Source: Clostridium sp. NkU-1 (GTDB taxonomy: Bacteria > Bacillota_A > Clostridia > Lachnospirales > Lachnospiraceae). Taken from it: a DNA stretch of 64,000 bases. How positions within the stretch are numbered: position 1 is the stretch's first letter; each line of letters starts with the position of its first letter. Where the stretch lies: positions 310,001-374,000 of the forward strand of contig BBDR01000001.1 in NCBI GenBank assembly GCA_001312405.1, written 5' to 3'. The notes beneath the pieces were generated by a model. The model ran no database searches. It was given only the letters and a program-made list of their open reading frames with translations, and was not told the DNA's origin. Of the stretch, positions 29,278 through 39,454 are shown one piece after another. The position numbers were made by a program, and so were the translations under genes.

Positions 29278-31440
29278 TTACGATTGTGGCACCGGAATAA
29301 ATGTGATGACATAAGAATTAATCACATCGCCAGTCTCCACATTTACAATCTCTACGGTACCGCTTGAAATGCCATAAGCGCCTTCAATATTTTTAAATGA
29401 TACAGGAAGCACCTGGTCGCCTGCCATGGTAACAGGTCCCATAAGCTCTCTGATTTCGTCTTTTCCATTTACCGATTGCTTCAGTTGTATCTTTAAGGTA
29501 AGCTGGGTGCTGCCGGAGCCTGGTCCGATAATGTTTTGCAGGGGATAAGACTTTTCAATAGAAGCCAGATACTTGACTTTGGACTGTTGGGCAGTTCCGC
29601 TGCTGATAACATAATTCACGGCAGTTCCTGACTCTACCTGGCTGTTAGCGGTTAAGGACTGGCTGATAACACTGCCCCTTAATACTGTCTCAGAGGCTGC
29701 TTCTGTAACCGTTCCCTGTACCAGTCCCACGTCAGCCAGCATCTCCACAGCAATCTCCTGAGTCTGGCCGGTAATATCCGGAACCGTGACCGGATTGACA
29801 AGAGCCGGACCACTGCTTAAAACCAGAGTTACGGTTTCACCTTCTTTTGCCGCATCGGGGGTATAGCTGATTACATATCCTGACACAACGGTTTCGCTGT
29901 TCTTCTGCTCCACATTGACTGTCAGGCCATTGCCCTCCAGCACTGCTTTGGCAGAAGTGCCATCCATCTTTTCAAGTCCAAGCTTTGTTAAGTCAATGGT
30001 TGCGTGCTCCGGTCCCTTGCTGACCACTACGTAGACCGCAGAATACTTATCAATCACAGTCCCTTCAGCCGGGTCCTGGGACACGATATCGCCCTTGTCT
30101 ATGGTATCATGAAATACGTAATCGCTTACCTTCATATACAGGCCGCCATTGTCCTTTAACTTCTGCTCTGCAATATCCGTTGCCAATCCCACAACGCTTG
30201 TCATTTTCACCTTTTTGTCACTTAAGGTTTCTTCGGTGGAAATCTCCGCAGTTGATTCGGTTTCCTTTGGGGAACCAGAACGGAATAACCCTCCCACCTT
30301 TGAGAAAACAATGACCAGTACGACCACAATGAGGACAGCAACCATAACACCTGCCGCGGTCAAAAGCCGTTCGATCTTGGGATTGATGTCATCCTCAGAA
30401 TCCTGTTTTCTGGTTCTGCTGCTGCCCGGCTGCGCACCTGCATTTTTTTCCTTGGCGGCGCTCCGGACGCTGTTCCTGATTTCTGTTTCCATTCCGGTTT
30501 ACAACAGGATCTGCCTGTACCTTACGGCCGGAACGGATCTGTTCCAGCTCCGGCTTTCCTATGATGACCGTCTGGGAATCATCCACCTGGGAATTGTACT
30601 GGACAAAATCTCCGTCAGGATTGACAAGCGCCTTCCGTAAGTCGGATATGACCTCCTGCATACTTCCATAACGGTATTCCGGCTTTTTCTCGGTACATTT
30701 TAAAATAATATTCTCAAGTCCTACCGGAATGTTCTCATTATAAAAGCTGGGCGGCGTTATGGGGTCTTCCAAGTGGGCCAGGGCAACGGTTACTGTATTA
30801 TCTCCCTGAAACGGGACCCGGCCAGCCACCATTTCGTACATGGTGATTCCCAGAGAATAGACATCGCTTCGTACATCGCTGTAACCGCCTCTTGCCTGTT
30901 CGGGAGATATGTAATGGACAGAGCCAACTGCGGTAGCGCTTAAGGTCTGGGAGGAAGCTGCCCGGGCGATTCCAAAATCAGCCACCTTCACCTTTCCATC
31001 CCTGGCAATGATGATGTTCTGAGGCTTAATATCCCGGTGTATGATTCCCTGTTCATGAGCTGCCGCGATTCCCTGTGCAACGGAAATTGCAACCCCGATT
31101 GCTTCTTTTACATCAAGACAGCCTTTTTTTTGTAATATAATTTTTTTAACGTAATTCCTTCAATCAGTTCCATAACAATGTAATGAAGATTCCCTTCATC
31201 CACTACATCATAGATATTTACGATGTTGGGATGGGAAAGGCGGGCGGCCGCCTGGGCCTCCATTTTAAACTTGCTGACAAAACCGCTGTCTGAACTGAAT
31301 TCTTCCTTCAAGACCTTTATGGCAACAGGGCGGTTTAATTTATGGCACAGGGCCTTATATACATCTGACATCCCGCCGGAACCGATCTGGTCCAGTATTT
31401 CATATCTGTCCTGTAAAAATGTCCCCGGTCTTAAGATCAT
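29278..31440 (-). CDS. prkC: PASTA-domain serine/threonine protein kinase PrkC/PknB (three frame breaks)
   Basis: Membrane kinase that senses peptidoglycan fragments. The kinase domain (about 1-270) has [38 protein letters not shown] and SPEQARGG. A basic Asn/Arg linker and one membrane segment ([19 protein letters not shown]) lead to three PASTA repeats and a C-terminal beta domain. Extra bases at T7 31141-31147, T8 31124-31131 (together restoring [20 protein letters not shown]) and T7 30443-30449 ([19 protein letters not shown]) split it. About 720 residues after repair. Overlaps the prpC stop by 4 bp. Confidence 0.93.
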
Positions 31441-32181
31441 AAGCTTACCTCCCTGCCAATTTGCGGATCAATTAAAACAACAGCTATATTGTCTTTTCCG
31501 CCATTATCATTGGCTATTGTAATCAACTTTTCTGCCTTTTCCGGCAGTTCCAGTTCTGAGCATATAATTTCTTCTATCTCAGCGTCCTCAAGCATATTGC
31601 TGAGTCCATCGGAACACATGAGCACATAATCCCCCGGTTCCAGACTGACTTCAAAAAAATCAATCTCCAGCTTATCCTCTGTACCAACCGCTCTTGTTAT
31701 AATATTCTTTTTTTTCCCGGTAATCCCGGCTTCCCCGCTCCAGCTGGCCTAAAGACACCAGTTCTTCCACGTAGGATGATCCTTTGTGATCTGCTGCAGC
31801 CGATTCCTTACCAGATACAAACGGCTGTCTCCCACATTGGCCACGTACATGGTAGAATCTTCGATCACTGCTGCCACCAGGGTTGTTCCCATGCCGTTTA
31901 ATTCTGTACTTTTTAAGGATTCCTGGTAAAGCATTCCGTTGACCTTTAAGATTCCCTCCCGGAGAAGTGGAACAATCCCCGGCGAATCTGCCTGTTTTAA
32001 GTGAGCCACCAGATTTTCAGCAATATATCTGGAGGCGTAATCCCCGGCCTGATGACCGCCCATGCCGTCTGCAACTAAAAAAAAGGTTGGGCAGTGTGCC
32101 CAAAGGCTCTGCCTGGGCATAGACATAATCCTGATTGGCCGTACGGACTCTTCCTGTGTCCGTCATAGCGCAAGCTTTCAT
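31437..32181 (-). CDS. prpC: PP2C-type serine/threonine phosphatase PrpC (three frame breaks)
   Basis: Partner phosphatase of PrkC. It starts [20 protein letters not shown] at 32181. Metal-site motifs: [40 protein letters not shown] and [12 protein letters not shown]. Breaks: an extra base in A8 32077-32084 ([11 protein letters not shown] restored), a missing base near 31777 ([15 protein letters not shown]), and an extra base in T8 31708-31715 ([18 protein letters not shown]). A T7-coding run at 31653-31659 in [12 protein letters not shown] is in frame, so not every long run is wrong. About 247 residues. Confidence 0.92.
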
Positions 32182-32213
32182 CGTTTCATTCTCACTTCCT
32201 CTTCACTTCTGAT

Positions 32214-32399
32214 ATCAAGCGGATATTAGTAATCCGCGACCCTACTTGCTCACAGCGTGCCCCGCTCCACCGGGCATAACCAAATAGCAGCGATTGCTGC
32301 TTATCAGGTGGAGTACAAGTTCCACCTGATACAGGCAAGTCCCCTACCACTAATTAATGCTCCGCGCATTTGAAGCGGGGGACTTCCCTGAGTCGGTTA
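32214..32399 (-). repeat. Family-2 long element with terminal hairpins (possible IS200/IS605-like MITE)
   Basis: The part at 32214-32300 is nearly identical to 18719-18808. Next comes a perfect 11-bp inverted repeat, TATCAGGTGGA and TCCACCTGATA (32302-32331). Then AAGTCCCC and GGGGACTT (32337-32384) enclose ACCACTAATTAATGC. No transposase is present. The paired subterminal hairpins recall ends of IS200/IS605-type elements; this is a suggestion only. The end overlaps the 3' coding end of rlmN. Confidence 0.6.
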
Positions 32400-33424
32400 A
32401 AAAGCTTTTTCTCAGCTGCCCGCAGGCGCCGTTAATATCCCGTCCCATTTCTCTTCTTATAGTAACATTTATTCCATTTTTTTTCAAGAAGATTTTTAAA
32501 GGCTTCTATGGCCTTCCGGTCTGACTGCACGTAATTGCGCTCCTTAATAGGATTTACCGGAATCAGATTCACATGCCCGTGCTGGCCTTTTATAAGAGCA
32601 GTCAGGGCGGCTGCCTCTTTTAAATTATCATTGACACCGCTTACAAGGCTGTATTCAAAGGTAAGCCTTCGCCCTGTCTTTTCAAAATACGTCTGGCAGG
32701 CATCCAACACCTCTTTTAGGGGGTAACGGTTGGCAACAGGCATCAGGGTTTTTCTGACTTCGTCATTTGGTGCATGAAGAGACAAAGCCAGAGTGATCTG
32801 TAAATCTTCTTCAGCCAGTCGAAGAATTCCCGGAACAATGCCGCAGGTGGACACCGTTATGTTACGCTGGCTGATATTCAGGCCGTTTTCATCAGTAAGT
32901 AAACGAATGAACTGAACCAGATGATCATAATTATCCATAGGTTCTCCGGATCCCATGACCACCACATTGGAAACCCGCTCCCCGGTGATCTTTTGGATCC
33001 GGTATATCTGGTCAAGCATTTCAGAAGGAGTTAAATTCCTTTCCAGCCCGTCAAGTGTGGAAGCGCAGAACCGGCAGCCCATGCGGCAGCCTACCTGGGA
33101 TGAAATGCAGACAGAATTTCCATGTTTGTATTTCATCAAAACGCTTTCAATCACATTTCCATCGGAAAGGGCAAATAAGTATTTTCTTGTTCCATCTATT
33201 TTTGAAATCTTTTCCTCTACGACTGTAAGGCAGGTAAATTCTGTAAGCTGCAAAAGCTTTTCTTTCAGCGCTTTAGGAAGATTGGTCATCTCATTAAAAT
33301 CAGAAGCCAGCTTCTGGTGCATCCATTCATAAAGCTGCTTTGCACGGAAGGGCTTTTCTCCTATGGACACCATATAGGATATCAGGTGTTCCATATCCAG
33401 AGATTTTATATCTATCTTATCCAT
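32350..33424 (-). CDS. rlmN: 23S rRNA/tRNA adenine-C2 methyltransferase RlmN
   Basis: Radical-SAM enzyme methylating A2503 of 23S rRNA. The cluster motif CRMGCRFC, preceded by SVCISSQVG, is clear, with VMGSGEPMDNYD and LALSLHAPNDEVRK. An extra base in the T8 run at 32477-32484 replaces the end; seven bases restore LLEKNGINVTIRREMGRDIN and the ACGQLR segment, which carries the second essential cysteine (the Cys355 equivalent in E. coli). The restored frame then runs KSFLTDSGKSPASNARSIN into the family-2 element, giving a 16-18 residue tail. About 357 residues. The ribosome binding site comes from a family-1 repeat. Confidence 0.93.
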
Positions 33425-33429
33425 TCTAT

Positions 33430-33487
33430 ATTTCCTCTATTCTGCCCACGTTTTTTTGGGCATAAAGGTATGCCTTGAAGGCCCTAC
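33430..33487 (-). repeat. Family-1 repeat between rsmB and rlmN
   Basis: Sense: GGCCTTCAAGGCATACCTTT, ATGCCCAAAAAAACGTGGGC, AGAATAGAGGAAATATAG, then the rlmN ATG. It may also encode the last residues of RsmB. Confidence 0.75.
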
Positions 33488-34814
33488 CTTTTTTTGAAAT
33501 ACCGCAATAAAAAATCCGTCACAGGGATGGATTCCCGGCAAAAGCTGTAAAAATTCCTGATTCGCAGCGGCTGAATCCATCTTTTCTCCAAACTTTCCCT
33601 TTAGGCTTATGCAGTCAAAAGGAAAATGCTCAAGGAACCACTGGCATTTTCTTCATTTTCTTTTCTGTTTATGGTACATGTACTGAAAATCAGGCGCCCG
33701 CCCGGTTTTACATATGTCTGGACAACTGCCAGGATCTCCCGTTGGAGCGCTGCCAGGGATTCCAAGTCTTCCGGCGTCATACGGTATTTGATATCCGGCT
33801 TTCGTCCGATGATCCCAAGCCCGGAGCAAGGCAGGTCAGCAATGACAATGTCCGCTTTCTCCACTGAATCCGGGTCTGCAGCAAGAGCGTCCTGGACCTT
33901 TGTACGGATATTTGAAAATCCGCACCGTTTAATATTTTCCTCAACCATGCTTATCTTTTGGAGGCTTAAATCACGGACCTCCACCATGCCTGTTCCGTCA
34001 AGCTTATCTGCTATATGAATGCTCTTTCCTCCAGGAGCGCCGCATACGTCAATGACGTAATCTCCCTTTTTCGGATCTGCGATCTCACCTACAAAGCTGG
34101 AGCTTAGATCCTGAACCTGGATATACCCCTTTTGGAATGCTTCCAATCCTTCCAGGTAATCATATTTTTCAATACAAAGCACTGCTTCCGAAATTCCGTA
34201 CTCACTCACTTCTGCCCCCTGCTTTTTAAGGCTTTTAAGGATTTCTTCCTTGGAAGCCTTTGCAAAATTGCAGCGGACCGTAGTTTTTTTATCCTTTAAA
34301 AAGGACTCCATCATGGTGACTGCCGTTTCCCGGCCAAAACTTTCCTCCCACATGGATACGATCCATGCCGGCATGGAATAACGGACAGAATCATCCGGCC
34401 AGCTTAAGCCCTCTTTATTTCTGGAAATATTCCTCAGTACCCCATTGACAAAGCCCTTTAATCCTGTAAATTTCCGTTTCACGGCAAGCTTCACCGCTTC
34501 GTTGCATACGGCGGAATCCGGAACACGGTCCATATAAAGAAGCTGATAAACCGACATGCGCAGAATCGTGCGTATTACCGGCTTCATCTTTTTAACCTTT
34601 GTGTTGGAAAAGGAATCAATGATATAATCGATCTGAAGCAGGTATTCCACAGTTCCTTCTGCTATCCTGGAAATAAAGGCCCGTTCCGATTTATCCAGAT
34701 ACTGATATTTATTTAAAGCCTGGCGCAGGATGATATGGCTGTAGCTCCCCGCTCCAGGATCTCTAACAGGATATCCAGGGCAATTTCCCTGCTGTCGGTC
34801 TCCTTAGTCATCAT
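33437..34814 (-). CDS. rsmB: 16S rRNA cytosine-967 C5-methyltransferase RsmB (two or three frame breaks)
   Basis: Two domains: an N-terminal NusB-like RNA-binding domain and a C-terminal SAM methyltransferase (CGAPGGKSIHIAD, ADLPCSGLGIIGRKPD, FSTCTINRKENEE, with both catalytic cysteines). Starts at 34814 overlapping the peptidase stop. A missing base near 34744 (ILERGAYSHIILRQALNKYQ restored) and one near 33640 (ENASWFLEHFPFDCISLKGK restored) break it. If the T7 at 33489-33495 is also over-called, the protein ends DGFFIAVFQKR at 33484, a more natural end. If not, it runs into the repeat and stops at 33437 (RHTFMPKKTWAE). About 445-460 residues. Confidence 0.88.
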
Positions 34815-35519
34815 TCCTTCTTCCTCCGAACAAGATAACCAGCCTTAAAAGCTGAAGTACGGTCGCAGCAAGCGCCGCTACATAGGTAAGGGCTGCAGCC
34901 CCCAGAACTTTTCTGGTATAACCTAACTCCTGATCGCCTAAGATTCCCACCTGGCCCAAAAGAGTGACCGCCCGGCTGGACGCATTAAATTCCACAGGCA
35001 GGGTGACCAGCTGGAAAATAACCGCCACAGAAAAAAGGATCAGGCCGATATTAACTAAGGGAGAACCGATTCCCCCTATAATGACGCGAGAATAATGAGA
35101 GGCAGTGCTGCCTTGGAGCCAATATTGGCCGCAGGAACAATGGCTGCCCGGAGTTTTAAGGGAATATAGCCTGTGCTGTCCTGCATAACATGACCGCATT
35201 CATGGGCCGCAACACCGATTGCCGCCACTGATGTAGAGCCATAAACAGAATCCGACAGATTAACGGTTTTGGTTCTAGGATCATAATGATCCGTAAGCTG
35301 CCCGCCTACAGACCTTACCTGAACATCATAAATGCCCTGAGAATTTAAAAGGCGTTTTGCCGCTTCTGCTCCTGTCATCCCGGACATACTTCTCACTTTT
35401 GAATATTTATTAAATGTACTATTCACCCTTGCAGATGCCACCATGGAAAGAACTGCTCCAATGATGACAAGGATCCAGGTCGGATCCCAATAATATCCCA
35501 TCATGCCGCCATAATACAT
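34804..35519 (-). CDS. YugP-like membrane zinc metallopeptidase (COG2738)
   Basis: About 238 residues from MYYGGMMGYYWDPTWILVII at 35519. Zinc motif HECGH in AIGVAAHECGHVMQD, preceded by NLSDSVYGSTSVAAIG, with membrane segments at both ends (IGAVLSMVASARV; TYVAALAATVLQLLRLVILF). A missing base near 35086 breaks the frame; one G more gives ALPLIILGVIIGGIGSPLVN. Function unknown, but the gene is consistently placed between fmt and rsmB in clostridia. Last codons overlap the rsmB start. Confidence 0.88.
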
Positions 35520-35521
35520 AA

Positions 35522-36506
35522 TCAGATTCTCCTTTCCACTTTCTTGCCCACGCTGCATGAAGATGTGCCTGCGAGGCGCTCCAAAACGGTACCTTCCGCA
35601 ATCTGGTATCCGCGGAGAAATGCATCAATTTCCATGCATTTTTTCCCCTGTAGCTGAAGTTTTCGTATGGACAGGCTGCCTTTCCCGGTCTTTATGACCA
35701 GAGAGTCCCGGCCAGCCTCTACTACCTGGCCGTAAGCCCCCTCATACTCTTTATCCACTACCTCTGCTTCCCACAGTTTCATCACTTTTCCATTCCAGAC
35801 AGTATAAGCACTGGGCCATGGATTTAAGCCGCGGATCAGGCGCTCAATGGATACTGCATCCATGGACCAGTCAATATCTCCCATGGACTTTTTTTATCAT
35901 GCCTACGTAGCAGGTCTTTAAATCATCCTGAGGCGTACGTACGGCAGTCCCTTCTTCCAGCTTTATTATGGTTTTCAAAATAAGCCTGCTTCCCAGACTG
36001 CTCAGCTTATCATGAAGGCTTCCGAAGGTTTCTTTTTTATCTAAAGCAATGGCTTCCTGATCCAGCATATCTCCGGTATCCAGGGTTTCCGCCATCATCA
36101 TGATCGTGACCCCGCTTTCCTTTTCCCCGTTAATGACAGCATACTGTATGGGAGATGCGCCGCGGTATTTAGGGAGTAGAGATGCATGGATATTCACACA
36201 TCCATATTTTGGAATATCCAGAATTGCCTTTGGCAGAATCTGTCCAAAAGCAATTACTACGATCAGTTCCGGTTCCAGATCTGATAGAATTTTAACAAAT
36301 TCCGGATCCCTGGCCTTGACCGGCTGATAAACAGGGATGTGGTATTCCATTGCTTTCTCCTTTACCGGAGTCATCTGGATTTCCTTCCCTCTTCCTTTGG
36401 GTTTGTCCGGCTGGGTAACTACCGCAAGAATTTCATGCCCGGCCTCTTTTAAAGCCTCAAGAGCGGGAACAGAAAAATCAGGTGTTCCCATAAATATGAT
36501 ACGCAT
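35522..36506 (-). CDS. fmt: Methionyl-tRNA formyltransferase
   Basis: Formylates initiator Met-tRNA. Starts MRIIFMGTPDFSVPALEALK; catalytic region VNIHASLLPKYRGASPIQYA and GVTIMMMAETLDTGDML; OB-fold C-terminal domain after repair. An extra base in the T7 run at 35889-35895 breaks the frame; six bases give YVGMIKKSMGDIDWSMDAVS. About 328 residues. The final residues (RLAGTSSCSVGKKVERRI) are encoded by a degenerate family-1 repeat. 2 bp after def. Confidence 0.93.
35531..35580 (-). repeat. Degenerate family-1 repeat between fmt and the zinc peptidase
   Basis: Sense: GAGCGCCTCGCAGGCACATC, TTCATGCAGCGTGGGCAAG, AAAGTGGAAAGGAG, then the peptidase ATG. Hairpin bases are eroded but order and position match the family. 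Confidence 0.45.
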
Positions 36507-36508
36507 AA

Positions 36509-37000
36509 TTATTCTTCAACCTCTCCTTCTTCCTCATCTAAGGAGACATCCTCCAGCTCGCCTTCCACGATATCCACATAGAGATCACCGTTTAAATGAT
36601 CGCATTCATGACAGATTGCCCTGGCCAAAAATCCTTCCCCTTCCAACTCAAACGGCTCCATGGCAGCATCATAAGCCTTCACTTTTACGTAATCAGGCCT
36701 TGTGACCGTACCGGATTTTCCAGGCACGCTAAGGCAGCCTTCCGGCCCGGTCTGGCTTCCCCTTGTCTCCATGATTTCCGGATTAATAAGTACATATTGG
36801 TTGCCATCATCTACATCTATGACTACGATCTGTTTTAAAATCCCCACCTGGGAAGCTGCAAGGCCAACTCCGCACGAGTCATACATGGTCTCAAACATAT
36901 CCACGATCAGCTCGCTGATCCTTGGTGTGATTTCCTTTACAGGCTTGCAGTGCTTTCTTAAAATTTCATCTCCAATGGTTCTGATCTTTCTAATTGCCAT
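36509..37000 (-). CDS. def: Peptide deformylase
   Basis: Intact, 163 residues. All three zinc-site motifs: GVGLAASQVG, EGCLSVPG and HECDHLNG. Removes the N-formyl group added downstream of fmt's reaction. The ribosome binding site AGGAAAGAGG comes from a family-1 repeat. A Glu-rich tail (EGELEDVSLDEEEGEVEE) is longer and more acidic than usual. Confidence 0.97.
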   Translation of the reverse strand: MAIRKIRTIGDEILRKHCKPVKEITPRISELIVDMFETMYDSCGVGLAASQVGILKQIVVIDVDDGNQYVLINPEIMETRGSQTGPEGCLSVPGKSGTVTRPDYVKVKAYDAAMEPFELEGEGFLARAICHECDHLNGDLYVDIVEGELEDVSLDEEEGEVEE

Positions 37001-37009
37001 TTTCTTTTA

Positions 37010-37062
37010 TCCTCTTTCCTACCTATGCTTTCCGGGCATAAAGGTATACCCGAAAGGTGTAT
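37010..37062 (-). repeat. Family-1 repeat between priA and def
   Basis: Sense: ACACCTTTCGGGTATACCTT, TATGCCCGGAAAGCATAGGT, AGGAAAGAGGATAAAAG, then the def ATG. Confidence 0.8.
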
Positions 37063-37070
37063 CTTCTCAT

Positions 37071-39300
37071 TTATGAAAAATCGTATTGGATCATTACCTG
37101 ATCAAACAGGTGCCCATAGTTTTCTGAAAAACCGTCGATCTGATCCCTGATTTTTATTAGTATATCATAGTTTTCCTGTTTCAAGTATAAAATTTTTCTA
37201 TAGATATCATTAATTTTGTAAACAGTAGCCTCTACCGGGCCGATGATCTGCACCGCTTCCTGTTCCGCAAAGGGGCCGATAAACCCGGCAGCCGCATCTG
37301 CTGTTTCTTTCAAACAGTCTTCCAGTCTGGAAGAAAACTGTACTGTCAACAGGCCGCTTGCCGGAGGATATTTCATCAGACGGCGATATGCCATTTCCTG
37401 CCGGTAAAATGCCTCATAATCCTGATTGGCAGCGGTCACAATGCTGTAGTGTTCCGGACTATAGGTCTGAATGACCACGTCACCGCTTCGAAAATCCCGG
37501 CCAGCCCTTCCTGCCGCCTGGGTCAAAAGCTGAAAGGTCCGTTCTGCAGACCGGTAGTCCGGAGTATTCAAAGACAGGTCTGCAGCCAGCACTCCTACCA
37601 GGGTCACATTTGGAAAATCATGCCCTTTTACGATCATCTGGGTGCCGATAAGGATATCGGCCTCTCCTTCAGAAAAAGCAGTGAGTATCTCTTCATGTCC
37701 TCCCTTTTTTTTGAGGTGGTGTCCAGATCCATTCGCAGGACTCTGGCAGCCGGAAACATTTTTCTGGTCATTTGTTCAATCTTCTGGGTTCCCACTCCAA
37801 AATTGGCAATGTAGGGAGAACCGCAGGCCGGACAGCGGTCAGGCATGGATATGGAATATCCGCAATAATGGCAGACAAGTCGGCTGTTATTATGAAGTGT
37901 CAAAGTCACATCACAGTGAGGGCAGCGAATGGCTTCTCCGCAGGAACGGCAGGACACAAAATTCGCATAGCCGCGCCTGTTGATAAATAACATGGCCTGT
38001 TCCCGCTTCTCCAGCCGGTCCTCGATCAGCGCCTGTAAGCTTCTGCTGAAAATGGACTTATTGCCTTCCTTAAGCTCCTGCCTTAAATCCACCACGGATA
38101 CTGCCGCCAGACGGCTGTTTTTTTTGGCCCTTTCCGTCAGGCGAAAAAGCTGGTATTCTCCCGAAGGGCTTTTGTATAAGCTTCCAGGGAGGGAGTCGCT
38201 GAGCCTAAAACCAAAGATGCCCCCTGCATGGAGGCTCTTTTCACAGCTACCTCCCTGGCATGGTATCTTGGAGACACCTCGCTTTTGTAAGCTCCTTCAT
38301 GCTCTTCGTCTATGAGTATCAGTCCAAGACGGGAAAAGGGCGTAAACAGGGCCGAACGGGGACCGATCATAATATCAATATCCCCGTTTCTTGCCCGTTC
38401 AAACTGGTCATACCGTTCCCCTGCCGACAATCTGGAATTGATTATGGACACCCGGTTCCCAAATCTTCCATAGAAACGCAGGACGGTCTGATAAGTCAGG
38501 GCAATTTCCGGAATGAGAACAATCACCTGTTTTCCATCCTCTATGACCTTTTGGATCAGTTCCATGTAAACTTCTGTCTTGCCGCTTCCTGTAATGCCGT
38601 GGATCAGATAGGTTTTTCTTATATTATGGGAATAATCCAGGCAAAAACTGTCTACAATCGCCTGCTGTTCCCCATTTAAAACCACCTTGCTTCTTTCTTT
38701 TATTTCTGTTTTAACAGGATTTCTGTAAACCTCTTCACAGTCAAGGCTTACGTATCCTTTTTCAATAACCGGCTTTAAGGTGGCGGCAGAAAGATTCATC
38801 TGATTAACCGCAATTTCGTATGGAATGGCCGGATTCTCCAAAAGCGCCTGAAAGAGGCGTGCCCTGGCCTTGTATTTCTTTTTTTCCGCTTCCTCTAAGG
38901 CATTTAAAAGCTGGGAATGGTCCAAAAGGCTTTTAAGCACCTTTTTTTCCCTTGGCTTTACCTTTTGCTTCACAGGAAGCACTGTTTTTAATGCCTGGTT
39001 CATGGTGGAGCCATACCGCTCTTTCAGCCACCATGCCAGGGAGATGAGCAGGGATTCTGCCGATACGCCGTCTGTTACGATTCCCGCTATCTCCTTAATT
39101 TTATCCGGATCATAATCCGCATGGGCGGCAATTCCGACCACATACCCCTTCCGCATGGAATTCCCTTTTCCAAAAGGAATCAAAACCAGAGTACCTACAG
39201 CCACTTCATCAAGAAGTCCGGCCGGAATCCGGTAATCAAAGGTTCTGTCAACCTTTTCATGGGAAATATCAATAATAATCCGGGCAAATCGTTCCGTCAT
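37071..39300 (-). CDS. priA: Primosomal replication-restart helicase PriA (frame breaks)
   Basis: Superfamily-2 DNA helicase, about 740 residues, from MTERFARIIIDISHEKVDRT at 39300. Walker A GITGSGKTEVYMEL, DEEH box LILIDEEHEGAYKSE, zinc-binding cysteine pairs CRSCGEAIRCPHCD and CHYCGYSISMPDRCPACGS, and C-terminal motifs QMIVKGHDFPNVTLVG and QAAGRAGRD. A missing A near 38157 (KALREKYQLFRLTERAKKN restored) and two extra bases in the T8 run 37705-37712 (DTTSKKGGHEEILTAFSEGE) split it into three pieces. The ribosome binding site comes from a family-1 repeat; downstream is def. Confidence 0.93.
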
Positions 39301-39303
39301 TGT

Positions 39304-39358
39304 TTTCCTCTTTTCTGCCCACGCTTTTTGGGCATAACGGTATACTCGAAGAGTGTTT
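39304..39358 (-). repeat. Family-1 repeat directly upstream of priA
   Basis: Sense: ACACTCTTCGAGTATACCGT, TATGCCCAAAAAGCGTGGGC, AGAAAAGAGGAAAACA, then ATG. Confidence 0.8.
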
Positions 39359-39427
39359 CCTCTTTTCTGTCCACGCCTTTCGGGCAAAGCCCGCCCGCTT
39401 TATCGGGCGGAAAGGTATACCTGCACC
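39359..39427 (-). repeat. Family-1 repeat, long variant, tandem with the previous copy
   Basis: Sense: TGCAGGTATACCTTTCCGCC, CGATAAAGCGGGCGGGCTTT, GCCCGAAAGGCGTGGACAGA, AAAGAGG. Same extra hairpin as the 29199 copy. Confidence 0.75.
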
Positions 39428-39454
39428 ATTAGTGCCATGGGCTCTAAAAGGCTG

